From assembly GCA_031376425.1 (NCBI GenBank), contig JANMDR010000006.1, positions 1 to 13,078 of the forward strand: DNA of 13,078 bases. The letters are read 5' to 3'. The notes beneath the pieces were generated by a model. That model did no database searches, was not told the DNA's origin, and saw only the letters and a program-made list of their open reading frames with translations. How positions within the stretch are numbered: the first letter of the stretch is position 1; each line of letters begins with the position of its first letter. The translations under genes were made by a program, and so were the position numbers. The stretch is from JANMDR01 sp031376425 (GTDB lineage Bacteria > Pseudomonadota > Gammaproteobacteria > Burkholderiales > Usitatibacteraceae). Positions 7,621 through 13,078 of the stretch are shown here, in pieces.

Positions 7621-8688
7621 ATGCTCACAACCAAACTAAATGACGCAACCGACGAAGCTCGCTGGCAAGGCGTACTCGATAAAAACAGCAGTTTAGATGG
7701 CAGTTATTTTTTTGCCGTTAAAACGACCGGTATCTATTGCCGCCCATCTTGTTCATCACGTGTCCCTAAACGCACAAACGTGATTTTTTACCTTACAACT
7801 GAAGAAGCCCGTACAGCGGGATTTCGCGCTTGTTTGCGGTGTGCGCCTGATGGCGTTACCAAACAACAGCAGCAAACCGCCGCGATCCTCCACGCCTGCC
7901 GTTTAATTGAAAATAGTGATGAGCGCATCACTTTGCAAGTGCTTGCCCACCAGGTGGGTTTGAGTGAACATCATTTTCACCGTGTGTTTAAAGATGTTAC
8001 CGGCGTAACGCCGCATGATTATTATAAATCACGCCAAATCGCGCAAATCGGTCAAGCCTTGCAAAGCACAGCCACCGTTACTGAGGCCATGTACGCCGCC
8101 GGATTTAATTCATCAGGGCGCTTTTATGAAAATACCAATGCCATGCTCGGCATGACGCCTAAAGCCTATAAAGCGGGTGGGCAAAATGAAGTGATTCGAA
8201 TGGCGGTGCGCACCTGCTCTCTTGGGCTAGTGCTCGTTGCGGCAACTACCCGTGGAATTTGCACCATTGAATTTGGGGATAATCAGGCGGCGCTTGAAAA
8301 AACCCTAAATACCCGCTTTCCAAAGGCCTTAATTATTAGCGAGGATGCAGAATTTAAGCAATGGCTCACGCAACTACTAGCGCACATTGAGCTACCCAAA
8401 AAAGCCCTGCAACTCCCGCTAGATATTCGCGGCACCGTGTTTCAGCAGCAAGTATGGAACGCCTTGCAAGCCATACCGCTAGGACAAACTGCTAGCTATG
8501 GTGACGTAGCCACCCGCATCGGTAAGCCCAAAGCAGTGCGTGCTGTTGCCACTGCGTGCGCCAGCAATGTACTCGCCATCGCTATTCCTTGCCATCGCGT
8601 TGTTCGTGGCAACGGTGAGCTAAGCGGTTATCGCTGGGGGGTTGAACGCAAACGCAAAATATTAAACAGTGAAACTAAATTGGAATAA
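7621..8688 (+). CDS. ada: Bifunctional Ada: methylphosphotriester/O6-methylguanine-DNA methyltransferase and transcriptional activator
   Basis: Ada repairs methylphosphotriesters with its N-terminal domain and O6-methylguanine/O4-methylthymine with its C-terminal domain; the N-methylated form activates the adaptive response. The 355-residue length equals the E. coli protein (354). The zinc cysteines are all present: C40 and C44 in TGIYCRPSC, and C71 and C74 in FRACLRC; C40 corresponds to the acceptor C38 of E. coli. The AraC-type helix-turn-helix spans about residues 85-185 (VLAHQVGLSEHHFHRVFK, then AMYAAGFNSSGRFYE). The C-terminal methyltransferase domain carries PCHRVVRG with the acceptor C324, and LSGYRWG. 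The start at 7621, with CAGGGA upstream, gives the family's usual N-terminus; a start at 7573 would add 16 residues. The divergent copD-like gene begins 170 bases away. Confidence 0.97.
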   Translation: MLTTKLNDATDEARWQGVLDKNSSLDGSYFFAVKTTGIYCRPSCSSRVPKRTNVIFYLTTEEARTAGFRACLRCAPDGVTKQQQQTAAILHACRLIENSDERITLQVLAHQVGLSEHHFHRVFKDVTGVTPHDYYKSRQIAQIGQALQSTATVTEAMYAAGFNSSGRFYENTNAMLGMTPKAYKAGGQNEVIRMAVRTCSLGLVLVAATTRGICTIEFGDNQAALEKTLNTRFPKALIISEDAEFKQWLTQLLAHIELPKKALQLPLDIRGTVFQQQVWNALQAIPLGQTASYGDVATRIGKPKAVRAVATACASNVLAIAIPCHRVVRGNGELSGYRWGVERKRKILNSETKLE

Positions 8689-8757
8689 GGTGCACGCATT
8701 GTCTTGTTTTTAAAAAATCGCAGCGCAGAAGTAAGCTAACCGTGAGTATTTTAATTT

Positions 8758-9474
8758 ATGCTAACACCCACAATCCCATCACGCATAAACGCCCTAGATT
8801 GGGCGGCTATCACCGATCAACTGCACACTAGCGGCTTTGCTACTACCGGCCCAATACTTACGCCTGATGAATGCCTAGCGATTACTAATAATTATGCAGA
8901 AACGCTTGGCTATCGCAGCCGCGTAGTCATGGCTCGCCACGGTTTTGGGTTAGGTGAATACAAATATTATGATTATCCGCTACCAATAATCCATCAAGCC
9001 TTACGTGAAGCGCTCTACCCTCACTTAGCCAGAGTAGCCAATGATTGGCAACTGGCAATGGGTATAGCCACGACTTACCCTGTTGATTTAGCGGCTATGT
9101 TGAAACGCTGCCACACTGCTGGACAAACACGTCCTACACCATTAATTTTAAAATATGAAGCTGGTGACTACAACTGCCTGCACCAGGACCTCTATGGCGA
9201 CCATGTGTTTCCGCTGCAAGCCGCATTTTTGTTATCGCGTCCAAATATTGATTTCACCGGAGGCGAATTTGTACTGGTAGAACAACGCCCTAGAATGCAA
9301 AGCCGACCCTATGTCGTCCCTCTAGGCCAAGGCGAAGCTATCCTTTTCGCCGTTCACCATCGCCCCAAACAAGGCACGCGCGGCAGCTATCGGGTAAACA
9401 TGCGCCACGGTGTGAGTGAAGTAACTAGCGGGCAGCGATTCACCACAGGGATAATTTTCCACGATGCAGCGTAA
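8758..9474 (+). CDS. 2OG-Fe(II) oxygenase, nucleic-acid oxygenase type (DUF2086/PF09859)
   Basis: A 238-residue dioxygenase. The iron ligands are visible as HQD (H142 and D144) and a distal histidine, H217, in MRHGVS, with R227 ten residues later positioned to bind 2-oxoglutarate. The sequence RHGVSEVTSGQRFTTGIIFHDA at the C-terminus and the LKYEAGDYNCLHQDLYG stretch are characteristic of PF09859, a family annotated as oxygenases acting on damaged DNA, by analogy to AlkB. It starts 69 bases after ada and in the same direction, which supports a shared role in alkylation repair and possible Ada control. It is not AlkB itself: the sequence outside the metal site differs. The DNA-repair function is inferred from family annotation and neighbourhood, and its substrate is unknown. 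Confidence 0.88.
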   Translation: MLTPTIPSRINALDWAAITDQLHTSGFATTGPILTPDECLAITNNYAETLGYRSRVVMARHGFGLGEYKYYDYPLPIIHQALREALYPHLARVANDWQLAMGIATTYPVDLAAMLKRCHTAGQTRPTPLILKYEAGDYNCLHQDLYGDHVFPLQAAFLLSRPNIDFTGGEFVLVEQRPRMQSRPYVVPLGQGEAILFAVHHRPKQGTRGSYRVNMRHGVSEVTSGQRFTTGIIFHDAA

Positions 9475-9556
9475 TGAACTCTTTTGGTAAGTCAATTTAA
9501 GGAGCAAAAAGTTAGTAATTTGAGAAGCGCTTACGTTCCCCGCAGTGTTTTTGTTA

Positions 9557-9733
9557 AACCCAGATTTTCCATTAGGGCTTCGAATGGATGCGAGTGCAGT
9601 TTCGAGACAGTTTTGATGCGACTGAGAAGCCAATAGCCGTCGCTATTGGCGCCGAAGAGCATCGAAAATGGCCGAAACTGCGCCGCAGACGTCGAAGCAG
9701 CAGCATAGCTGCGCCTAATGGAAATTCTGGGTT
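9557..9733. repeat. ~177-bp near-palindromic repeat element with 20-bp terminal inverted repeats
   Basis: The ends are AACCCAGATTTTCC... (9557-9576) and its inverted copy (9714-9733), agreeing at 19 of 20 positions. The symmetry continues inward with mismatches: GTGCAGTTTCG (about 9594-9604) pairs with CGAAACTGCGC, GTTTTGATGC (about 9610-9619) pairs with GCATCGAAAA, and the centre is a perfect 9-base stem GCCAATAGC/GCTATTGGC (9629-9637 and 9642-9650) around CGTC. A single strand could therefore fold into one long hairpin. It contains no convincing gene. TTAA occurs at both outer edges, but as part of the symmetry, so a target duplication cannot be claimed. It may be a MITE-like or other dispersed intergenic repeat; the transposase family is not identified. 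Confidence 0.75.
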
Positions 9734-10083
9734 AAAGTGCCTTGGTGAAAACACATCTGCCATTGCCCATCACGTTGCCTCCAAATAGAACTGCGCACGC
9801 TAAGCACGGGTGGCTCACTGTGTCGACGGGCGTTAAACGTAACCAATGCAACATCTGGCGCAATCATCCGGACTTTGAGTTGAGAAGTAGTCCAGCGAGT
9901 CGTTGGTTCGGATTGCAGCGCATTAATGATTTCTTGTCGAGTATGGGTGCTTCCGGTACTGCTGACTTCAATAAAATCTTCTGCCAACAGTTCTTCCACA
10001 CGTTTTGAAGTTCGAATGTCCGGCTGTAACAAACATAACTCTAATTCTTGGAGGTGCTGTTCTGTAGCGTCGGTGTGATGCAT
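9715..10083 (-). CDS. SnoaL/NTF2-like protein, DUF4440 type
   Basis: A 122-residue cytoplasmic protein of the NTF2-like DUF4440 group, a small cone-shaped fold used by varied enzymes and binding proteins with no common reaction. Family-like features are the ELCLLQPDIRTSKRVEELLAEDFIEVSSTG N-terminal helix and strand (10-40 or so), TRQEIINAL, and the C-terminal RSSIWRQRDGQWQMCFHQGT (about 98-117). The ATG at 10083 is preferred to an upstream TTG at 10116 because GTAGGAA lies upstream at a workable distance. The stop codon and the last five residues (TQNFH) are encoded by the right terminal repeat of the palindromic element, so the element appears to have replaced or trimmed the natural 3' end by a few codons. 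The fold appears intact. Function unknown. Confidence 0.8.
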   Translation of the reverse strand: MHHTDATEQHLQELELCLLQPDIRTSKRVEELLAEDFIEVSSTGSTHTRQEIINALQSEPTTRWTTSQLKVRMIAPDVALVTFNARRHSEPPVLSVRSSIWRQRDGQWQMCFHQGTLTQNFH

Positions 10084-10240
10084 TTGGATTCCTACGTTTG
10101 AACTAAGAACTGCCAATAAAAAATATTGGTAAGCTTTTTGAGATATCTTAATTTAGGCTATCTTCAGCGATTTTTTACCAACCAGTAATGATATTTTTTA
10201 GCGGCAATCACTTTGTATCCACAATTTCCAAGGGTACATG

Positions 10241-10855
10241 CTAATCGCCCAGCTGTTTCAAGGAAGCCTTGAATGCGGCGTATTGTGTTTTGTATTGCTG
10301 CAGTACGGCGTCTGACTTATATTTCATGCCGATAACCCAGTGAATACTTTGGTCGTTGGCGAGAAAATCTTGGTAAATACGCGTGTAGCTTTTATCAATG
10401 GCGGCGATGGTTATCCACGTGTATTTGCCCTCAACACCACTGCTTTTGCCCTTATCGGCTTTGCGAGAAACCTCAACTTCTTTGCTAGCATCAAGCGCAA
10501 TATTAGGTGGGTCGCCGCCCCATTGTGGTGAGTAAATATAGAATGCCATTGCACCATCGGGGGAAGTAAAGGTTGCGGCATTTGCTTCCTTGGCAATTTT
10601 GGCATCAAGTGGTCGCGCCGTAAAATCTTTGGGATACTTGATTTCAAAATAGCTACCGCGAAAATTGCTGGTCTCTGGCCGGCTAGCGGTGCTTGCTGAT
10701 AGCGCCGGTTTGGATTCGGCTTTTGCTGCGGCAGGAGCATTTTGCGCAGTTGCGTTAAGTGCTGCAAATGGCAGAAATGGTGTGAGTATGAGCAAACCTA
10801 AAACCGCAAAAGTTGTAGATCGTTTTGTTAATTTTGAGTGTAATTGCAGCGGCAT
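10241..10855 (-). CDS. Exported protein of unknown function, possibly PsbP/DUF1795-like fold
   Basis: A 204-residue protein with a signal peptide: KLTKR, a hydrophobic AVLGLLILTPFLPFAAL core and predicted cleavage after ATA (about residue 37). An Ala/Lys/Ser-rich linker follows to about residue 62. The mature domain begins FRGSYFEIKYPKDF and contains AATFTSPDGAMAFYIYSPQWGGDP, a pattern of strands reminiscent of PsbP/DcrB-like (DUF1795) domains, and ends in a helical QYAAFKASLKQL. The start at 10855 is preferred to the in-frame ATG at 10939 because TAGGA lies upstream and the signal peptide then has a normal n-region. It lies 85 bases downstream of another exported-protein gene on the same strand, so the two may be coexpressed. 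The function is not known and the fold suggestion is tentative. Confidence 0.72.
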   Translation of the reverse strand: MPLQLHSKLTKRSTTFAVLGLLILTPFLPFAALNATAQNAPAAAKAESKPALSASTASRPETSNFRGSYFEIKYPKDFTARPLDAKIAKEANAATFTSPDGAMAFYIYSPQWGGDPPNIALDASKEVEVSRKADKGKSSGVEGKYTWITIAAIDKSYTRIYQDFLANDQSIHWVIGMKYKSDAVLQQYKTQYAAFKASLKQLGD

Positions 10856-10940
10856 AAAAAGTCCTATTGTTAGAAAAATATTGTAAAGTTCGTCAGCATT
10901 TTTTAGTAAAACTTGTCCTACCAAACAGTATATTCGCACT

Positions 10941-11546
10941 TTATTTTAAGCCACTCAACAGCGCTATAAATTCAGATTGTTTATCGGCTACAGGAATATT
11001 GATTTCTAGTTTTAGCTTGGGGTCGCGCGCATCAGTAATAATAATTTTCAACGATTCAGCATTGTTGCCTAATGCGGTTAAAACTGTTTTTGATTGGCTC
11101 TTAGCATCGCGGCTGGCATCGTTAATGCTAAACATAAAAGCGCCATCGCTTGGCGTAGAACCACTAGGCACTAGTTGGAAAGTGCTGGCTGGGTTAGCGC
11201 TACGGGTAATGGTGAGCAACATTTTTTTGCCGGGGTTTGCATCCGGCCCTTCAAATCCCTCGAAATCAAAAGGCTTAAGTTTAGCGATTTCAGAAAACGT
11301 AATTTCAATGCCTAAAGTGCTATGCACGAGGCCTTTACTGGGTGAGGGATCGCAATAAAATCGTACGCTAACGGGCGACTCTTTTCCGTTTAGCGTAGCA
11401 ATCGTAGTCAAGTTAAGAACACGCGTGTTCTGCTCGCGCTTAGATTCCCATTTTGGCGTCATTGGTGCGGCGTCGATAAGCCCGCCAGCACCTACAAGAA
11501 TTAGCGAGCTTGCTAATACGACAGTGCGTATTTTTGATATGAACAT
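10941..11546 (-). CDS. Exported protein of unknown function
   Basis: A 201-residue protein that I do not recognise. The N-terminus MFISKIRTVVLASSLILVGAGGLIDAAP is a good signal peptide with cleavage near residues 26-27, giving a periplasmic or extracellular product. The mature part is rich in short strands (REQNTRVLNLTTIATL, VSVRFYCDP, KMLLTITRS, FMFSIND) and has a single cysteine, suggesting a small β-sandwich, and ends in a helix (DKQSEFIALLSGLK). The start at 11546 is preferred over an ATG at 11636 because GAAGG lies upstream and the signal begins there. It precedes the other exported-protein gene by 85 bases in the same direction. About 166 bases without a gene separate it from the VOC gene upstream. 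Confidence 0.7.
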   Translation of the reverse strand: MFISKIRTVVLASSLILVGAGGLIDAAPMTPKWESKREQNTRVLNLTTIATLNGKESPVSVRFYCDPSPSKGLVHSTLGIEITFSEIAKLKPFDFEGFEGPDANPGKKMLLTITRSANPASTFQLVPSGSTPSDGAFMFSINDASRDAKSQSKTVLTALGNNAESLKIIITDARDPKLKLEINIPVADKQSEFIALLSGLK

Positions 11547-11642
11547 ATGCTGTGCCTTCTTTATTTCGTGGTAATTGAGATATTTTATTTTAGCGCGTTT
11601 GCAGCCCAGAATGTTTGCGGGTAAGCTGTGTTTCAATGATCA

Positions 11643-11701
11643 GGGGGTTTCGTTTAGGTTCGAGGGATGCTGCGTCACCCATAGCAACGTGAGAAGCCCC
11701 C
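11643..11701. other. Possible stem-loop between the VOC gene and the exported-protein pair
   Basis: GGGGGTTTC (11643-11651) can pair with GAAGCCCCC (11693-11701) with one G-T wobble, enclosing a 41-base loop with further short complementarities. It lies just downstream of the VOC stop codon on the minus strand. No T-run follows the stem, so it is not a normal intrinsic terminator. It could be an mRNA 3' structure, part of a leader for the exported-protein genes, or chance. Confidence 0.3.
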
Positions 11702-11712
11702 CCAATGAAAAG

Positions 11713-12087
11713 TTACCCATCAGCTCGCTGGCAAACCGCTTCTATATTGTGCCCGTCCGGGCCAATGACGAATGCCGCATAGTAGTTTCCGTTGTATTGC
11801 GGGCGCAGACCGGGCGCACCATTATCCTTGCCACCGGCCGCTAGCGCCGCGTGATAGAAGGCATCAACTTGATGGCGATTCTCGGCGGTGAATGCTAGAT
11901 GAAGGTGTGCAGGTTTCTCTTCGCTTTGAAACAGGCACAATGAAACGCTGCCCTTTGGTTGGCTAAGCTCAACACCGCACGGCGGCCATTCCGTGGCAAT
12001 AGTTACGCCGAGTGGTTCTAATGCCTTGAGGAAAAACGCTTTGCTAGCTGCATAGTCGCTGACGCCGAATTTAACGTGATCAAACAT
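11713..12087 (-). CDS. VOC superfamily (glyoxalase/dioxygenase fold) protein
   Basis: A 124-residue single-module vicinal-oxygen-chelate protein. It begins MFDHVKFGVSDYAASKAFFLKALEPLGV, the standard β-α opening with a candidate metal ligand H4. HLHLAFTAENRHQVDAFYHAALAAGGKDNGAPG (61-93) is the second half-motif with H61/H63, and YYAAFVIGPDGHNIEAVC (102-119) supplies E116. This arrangement resembles small glyoxalase or bleomycin/fosfomycin-resistance-like proteins, but the sequence does not identify the substrate; many such proteins are uncharacterised lactoylglutathione-lyase relatives. AAGGGGA sits just upstream of the ATG. It is the first gene of a minus-strand run but is separated from the next by about 166 bases containing a possible stem-loop. 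Confidence 0.9.
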   Translation of the reverse strand: MFDHVKFGVSDYAASKAFFLKALEPLGVTIATEWPPCGVELSQPKGSVSLCLFQSEEKPAHLHLAFTAENRHQVDAFYHAALAAGGKDNGAPGLRPQYNGNYYAAFVIGPDGHNIEAVCQRADG

Positions 12088-12266
12088 AAGTTCCCCTTAA
12101 GTGTGAGTGAGCAGGAGGTGTAGCGCGTAAGGCGTCGTATATAGCAACGAGCACGATAACTTATTTGAAGTACATTTTGTTAAGGCTGCAATTTGTTAGA
12201 TAACGTTTTCAATAAAAATAAGAGGCAGATCTTTCGTTGCAGCTATACTGCAGACTGCAGAGCAGC

Positions 12267-12534
12267 GTGAAAATTATTTTGGTTAAACTTTCAAGGCGAG
12301 CGCGGGCTTTACCAAACGCTCGGTGCAGGCGAATCACATGAGCAGGAAACGTGTCTTAATCATCCTTGGGTAGCAACAGACGCACAGGATAATGGTTGGG
12401 CACTTTATTATGCGGAATCTCAGGCTAAAGCTATACCACAAGAATTAGCATTGTTGCGCCAGTCAAGCCCAGCAAAATCAGTAGTCGTAGTAAAAGGGAT
12501 TCTTTTTTTGCAGCACATTTTCCAGAAAGAGTAG
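12267..12534 (+). pseudogene. Frame-disrupted fragment encoding a VHL β-domain-like sequence
   Basis: From 12271 an open frame of 87 codons runs to a TAG at 12532 with no usable start at its front. Its first part reads WLNFQGERGLYQTLGAG...NHPWVATDA, which aligns without gaps to the von Hippel-Lindau β domain (human WLNFDGEPQPYPTLPPG...GHLWLFRDA). The hydroxyproline-pocket residues W88, Y98, S111, H115 and W117 correspond to W4, Y14, T27, H31 and W33 at identical spacing. Upstream, the frame one base over (ending SSVK at a GTG at 12267) would continue the domain if one A were lost from the A4 run at 12270-12273, so a single frameshift is likely. The second half of the domain is not obviously conserved. 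The stop lies three bases before the next ATG, so the two genes were probably an operon. Alternatives are a non-ATG start or a sequencing error. Confidence 0.65.
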
Positions 12535-12537
12535 CGT

Positions 12538-12984
12538 ATGAAATCACCAGCTATCGTTCTAAGCGCTGATGACGCAAAGCTGGCCCGCATTTTGCACGGT
12601 TGCGGTTATGCGCTCATCCTCTTCGCGTTTCTAATGCCATTTTTGGCAGCCTTATTTGATCGGGCGTCACCTGCGCAAGTGGGAGGGAGCTTGTTTTATA
12701 ACCTTATGGCACTACTCGTACTTGGTTTCATAGCTTGGGTGACAACGAGCATTAAAAATAATCTGGTAAAGGCAAAAGCCCGTCTTGTAATTGGTGTTCT
12801 CATGTGCGTATTTTCGGGATGGCCTCTTCTAGTTACAGCCGGCGAAGATCGAGACGCCGAGAAATATTTGCGGGAAATGCTGGTGCTCAGAACCCAGCAA
12901 GCTGAGCAGATTAACGAATTGGATATGCGCTTCAAAAAGGTGGACATGAATGCCGTCTTGTCTCAATACTGTTCGTTTAGATAA
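12538..12984 (+). CDS. Small membrane protein of unknown function, 3' end probably cut by an IS
   Basis: A 148-residue reading frame with three predicted membrane helices (about 21-40, 54-70 and 82-100), followed by a charged, helical segment (GEDRDAEKYLREMLVLRTQQAEQINELDMRF, 102-132) likely to form a short coiled coil in the cytoplasm or periplasm. GAAAGAG precedes the ATG, and the start lies three bases after the stop of the VHL-like fragment, suggesting coupled expression. The final codons (about 12958-12981, reading LSQYCSFR) lie next to an IS4-type transposase start only 41 bases beyond the stop, so they are probably IS-end sequence and the true C-terminus is lost. I do not recognise the family and cannot say whether the shortened product works. 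Confidence 0.6.
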   Translation: MKSPAIVLSADDAKLARILHGCGYALILFAFLMPFLAALFDRASPAQVGGSLFYNLMALLVLGFIAWVTTSIKNNLVKAKARLVIGVLMCVFSGWPLLVTAGEDRDAEKYLREMLVLRTQQAEQINELDMRFKKVDMNAVLSQYCSFR

Positions 12985-13078
12985 TTTTATGCCATAATAC
13001 CTGTTCCATCACAACGGAGCAAATCATGGCGCGAACCAAGGCTGTTTTAGGTGTTGGTGTTCGGCTAACGGACTATAT
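12958..13078 (+). mobile_element. Left end of an IS4-family insertion sequence (runs off the window)
   Basis: The presence of an IS is inferred from the transposase start at 13026. IS4-family elements usually have a short leader between the terminal repeat and the transposase, which places the IS left end near 12955-12965, inside the preceding reading frame. A promoter-like pair, TTGTCT (12958-12963) and GATAAT (12980-12985) with 16-base spacing, lies at this end. The right end and the target duplication are outside the window, so the exact boundary is a guess. Confidence 0.5.
13026..13078 (+). CDS. IS4-family transposase, N-terminal fragment (truncated by window edge)
   Basis: Only the first 17 codons are in the window, reading MARTKAVLGVGVRLTDY. 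This matches the conserved N-terminus of IS4-type transposases (the domain that precedes the DDE catalytic core), which commonly begin MARTKAVLGxGxRLxDY. A good ribosome site, CGGAG, lies six bases before the ATG. The catalytic residues are beyond the window, so it cannot be said whether the transposase is intact. Confidence 0.75.
   Translation, partial: MARTKAVLGVGVRLTDY

Noticed and set aside
9553..9737. Possible integron attC site, because GTTAAAC and GGGTTAAAG flank a palindrome
   Set aside because: The core boxes are not in the RYYYAAC...GTTRRRY order on either strand and no integrase or cassette array is present.
9588..9788. 66-residue plus-strand reading frame inside and beyond the palindromic element
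   Set aside because: It lies in hairpin sequence and then antisense to the DUF4440-type gene, has an arginine run produced by repeat composition, and has no ribosome site.
10113..10129. CCAATA-A5-TATTGG hairpin upstream of the DUF4440-type gene
   Set aside because: A weak AT-rich stem with no GC clamp; it could equally be part of a promoter.
12248..12260. Two CTGCAG copies one base apart
   Set aside because: Short and unaccompanied by any longer repeat; likely chance within the decayed reading frame.

Overview
This window most likely comes from a Gram-negative betaproteobacterium, probably Burkholderiales or a related order. The grounds are the aroK-aroB pair, the signal-peptide and β-barrel proteins, an E. 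coli-type YfcF, a full-length bifunctional Ada, and a moderate base composition. The assignment rests on gene content and protein resemblance only; there is no rRNA in the window.

Layout. Positions 1-50 end an upstream transcript with a strong hairpin terminator. Then come the shikimate genes aroK and aroB (67-1869). A plus-strand run follows: an orphan peptide/nickel-type periplasmic binding protein, a YfcF-type glutathione transferase, an N-formylglutamate amidohydrolase-family protein with histidine-rich tails at both ends, and, overlapping it by 17 bases, a small exported protein that looks like an outer-membrane β-barrel. Immediately downstream are a MerP-like periplasmic metal-binding protein and a MerT-like inner-membrane protein. 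Together these genes (4452-6937) read as a possible metal-handling cassette spanning outer membrane, periplasm and inner membrane. A CopD-like membrane protein converges on it from the minus strand.

At 7621-9474 an alkylation-damage pair follows: Ada (sensor, methyltransferase and activator) and a 2OG-Fe(II) oxygenase of the nucleic-acid oxygenase type. Past it the window becomes accessory in character. A ~177-bp nearly palindromic repeat element (9557-9733) overlaps the 3' end of a small SnoaL/DUF4440-like gene. Two exported proteins of unknown function and a VOC-fold protein lie on the minus strand.

The right end (12088-13078) is decaying. A frame-disrupted fragment encodes what appears to be a von Hippel-Lindau (VHL) β-domain, with the hydroxyproline-pocket residues at exactly the spacing of the human protein. 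Next is a small membrane protein whose 3' end appears to have been replaced by an IS insertion, and then the start of an IS4-type transposase that runs off the window. The VHL-like fragment and the metal cassette are the two most interesting items.
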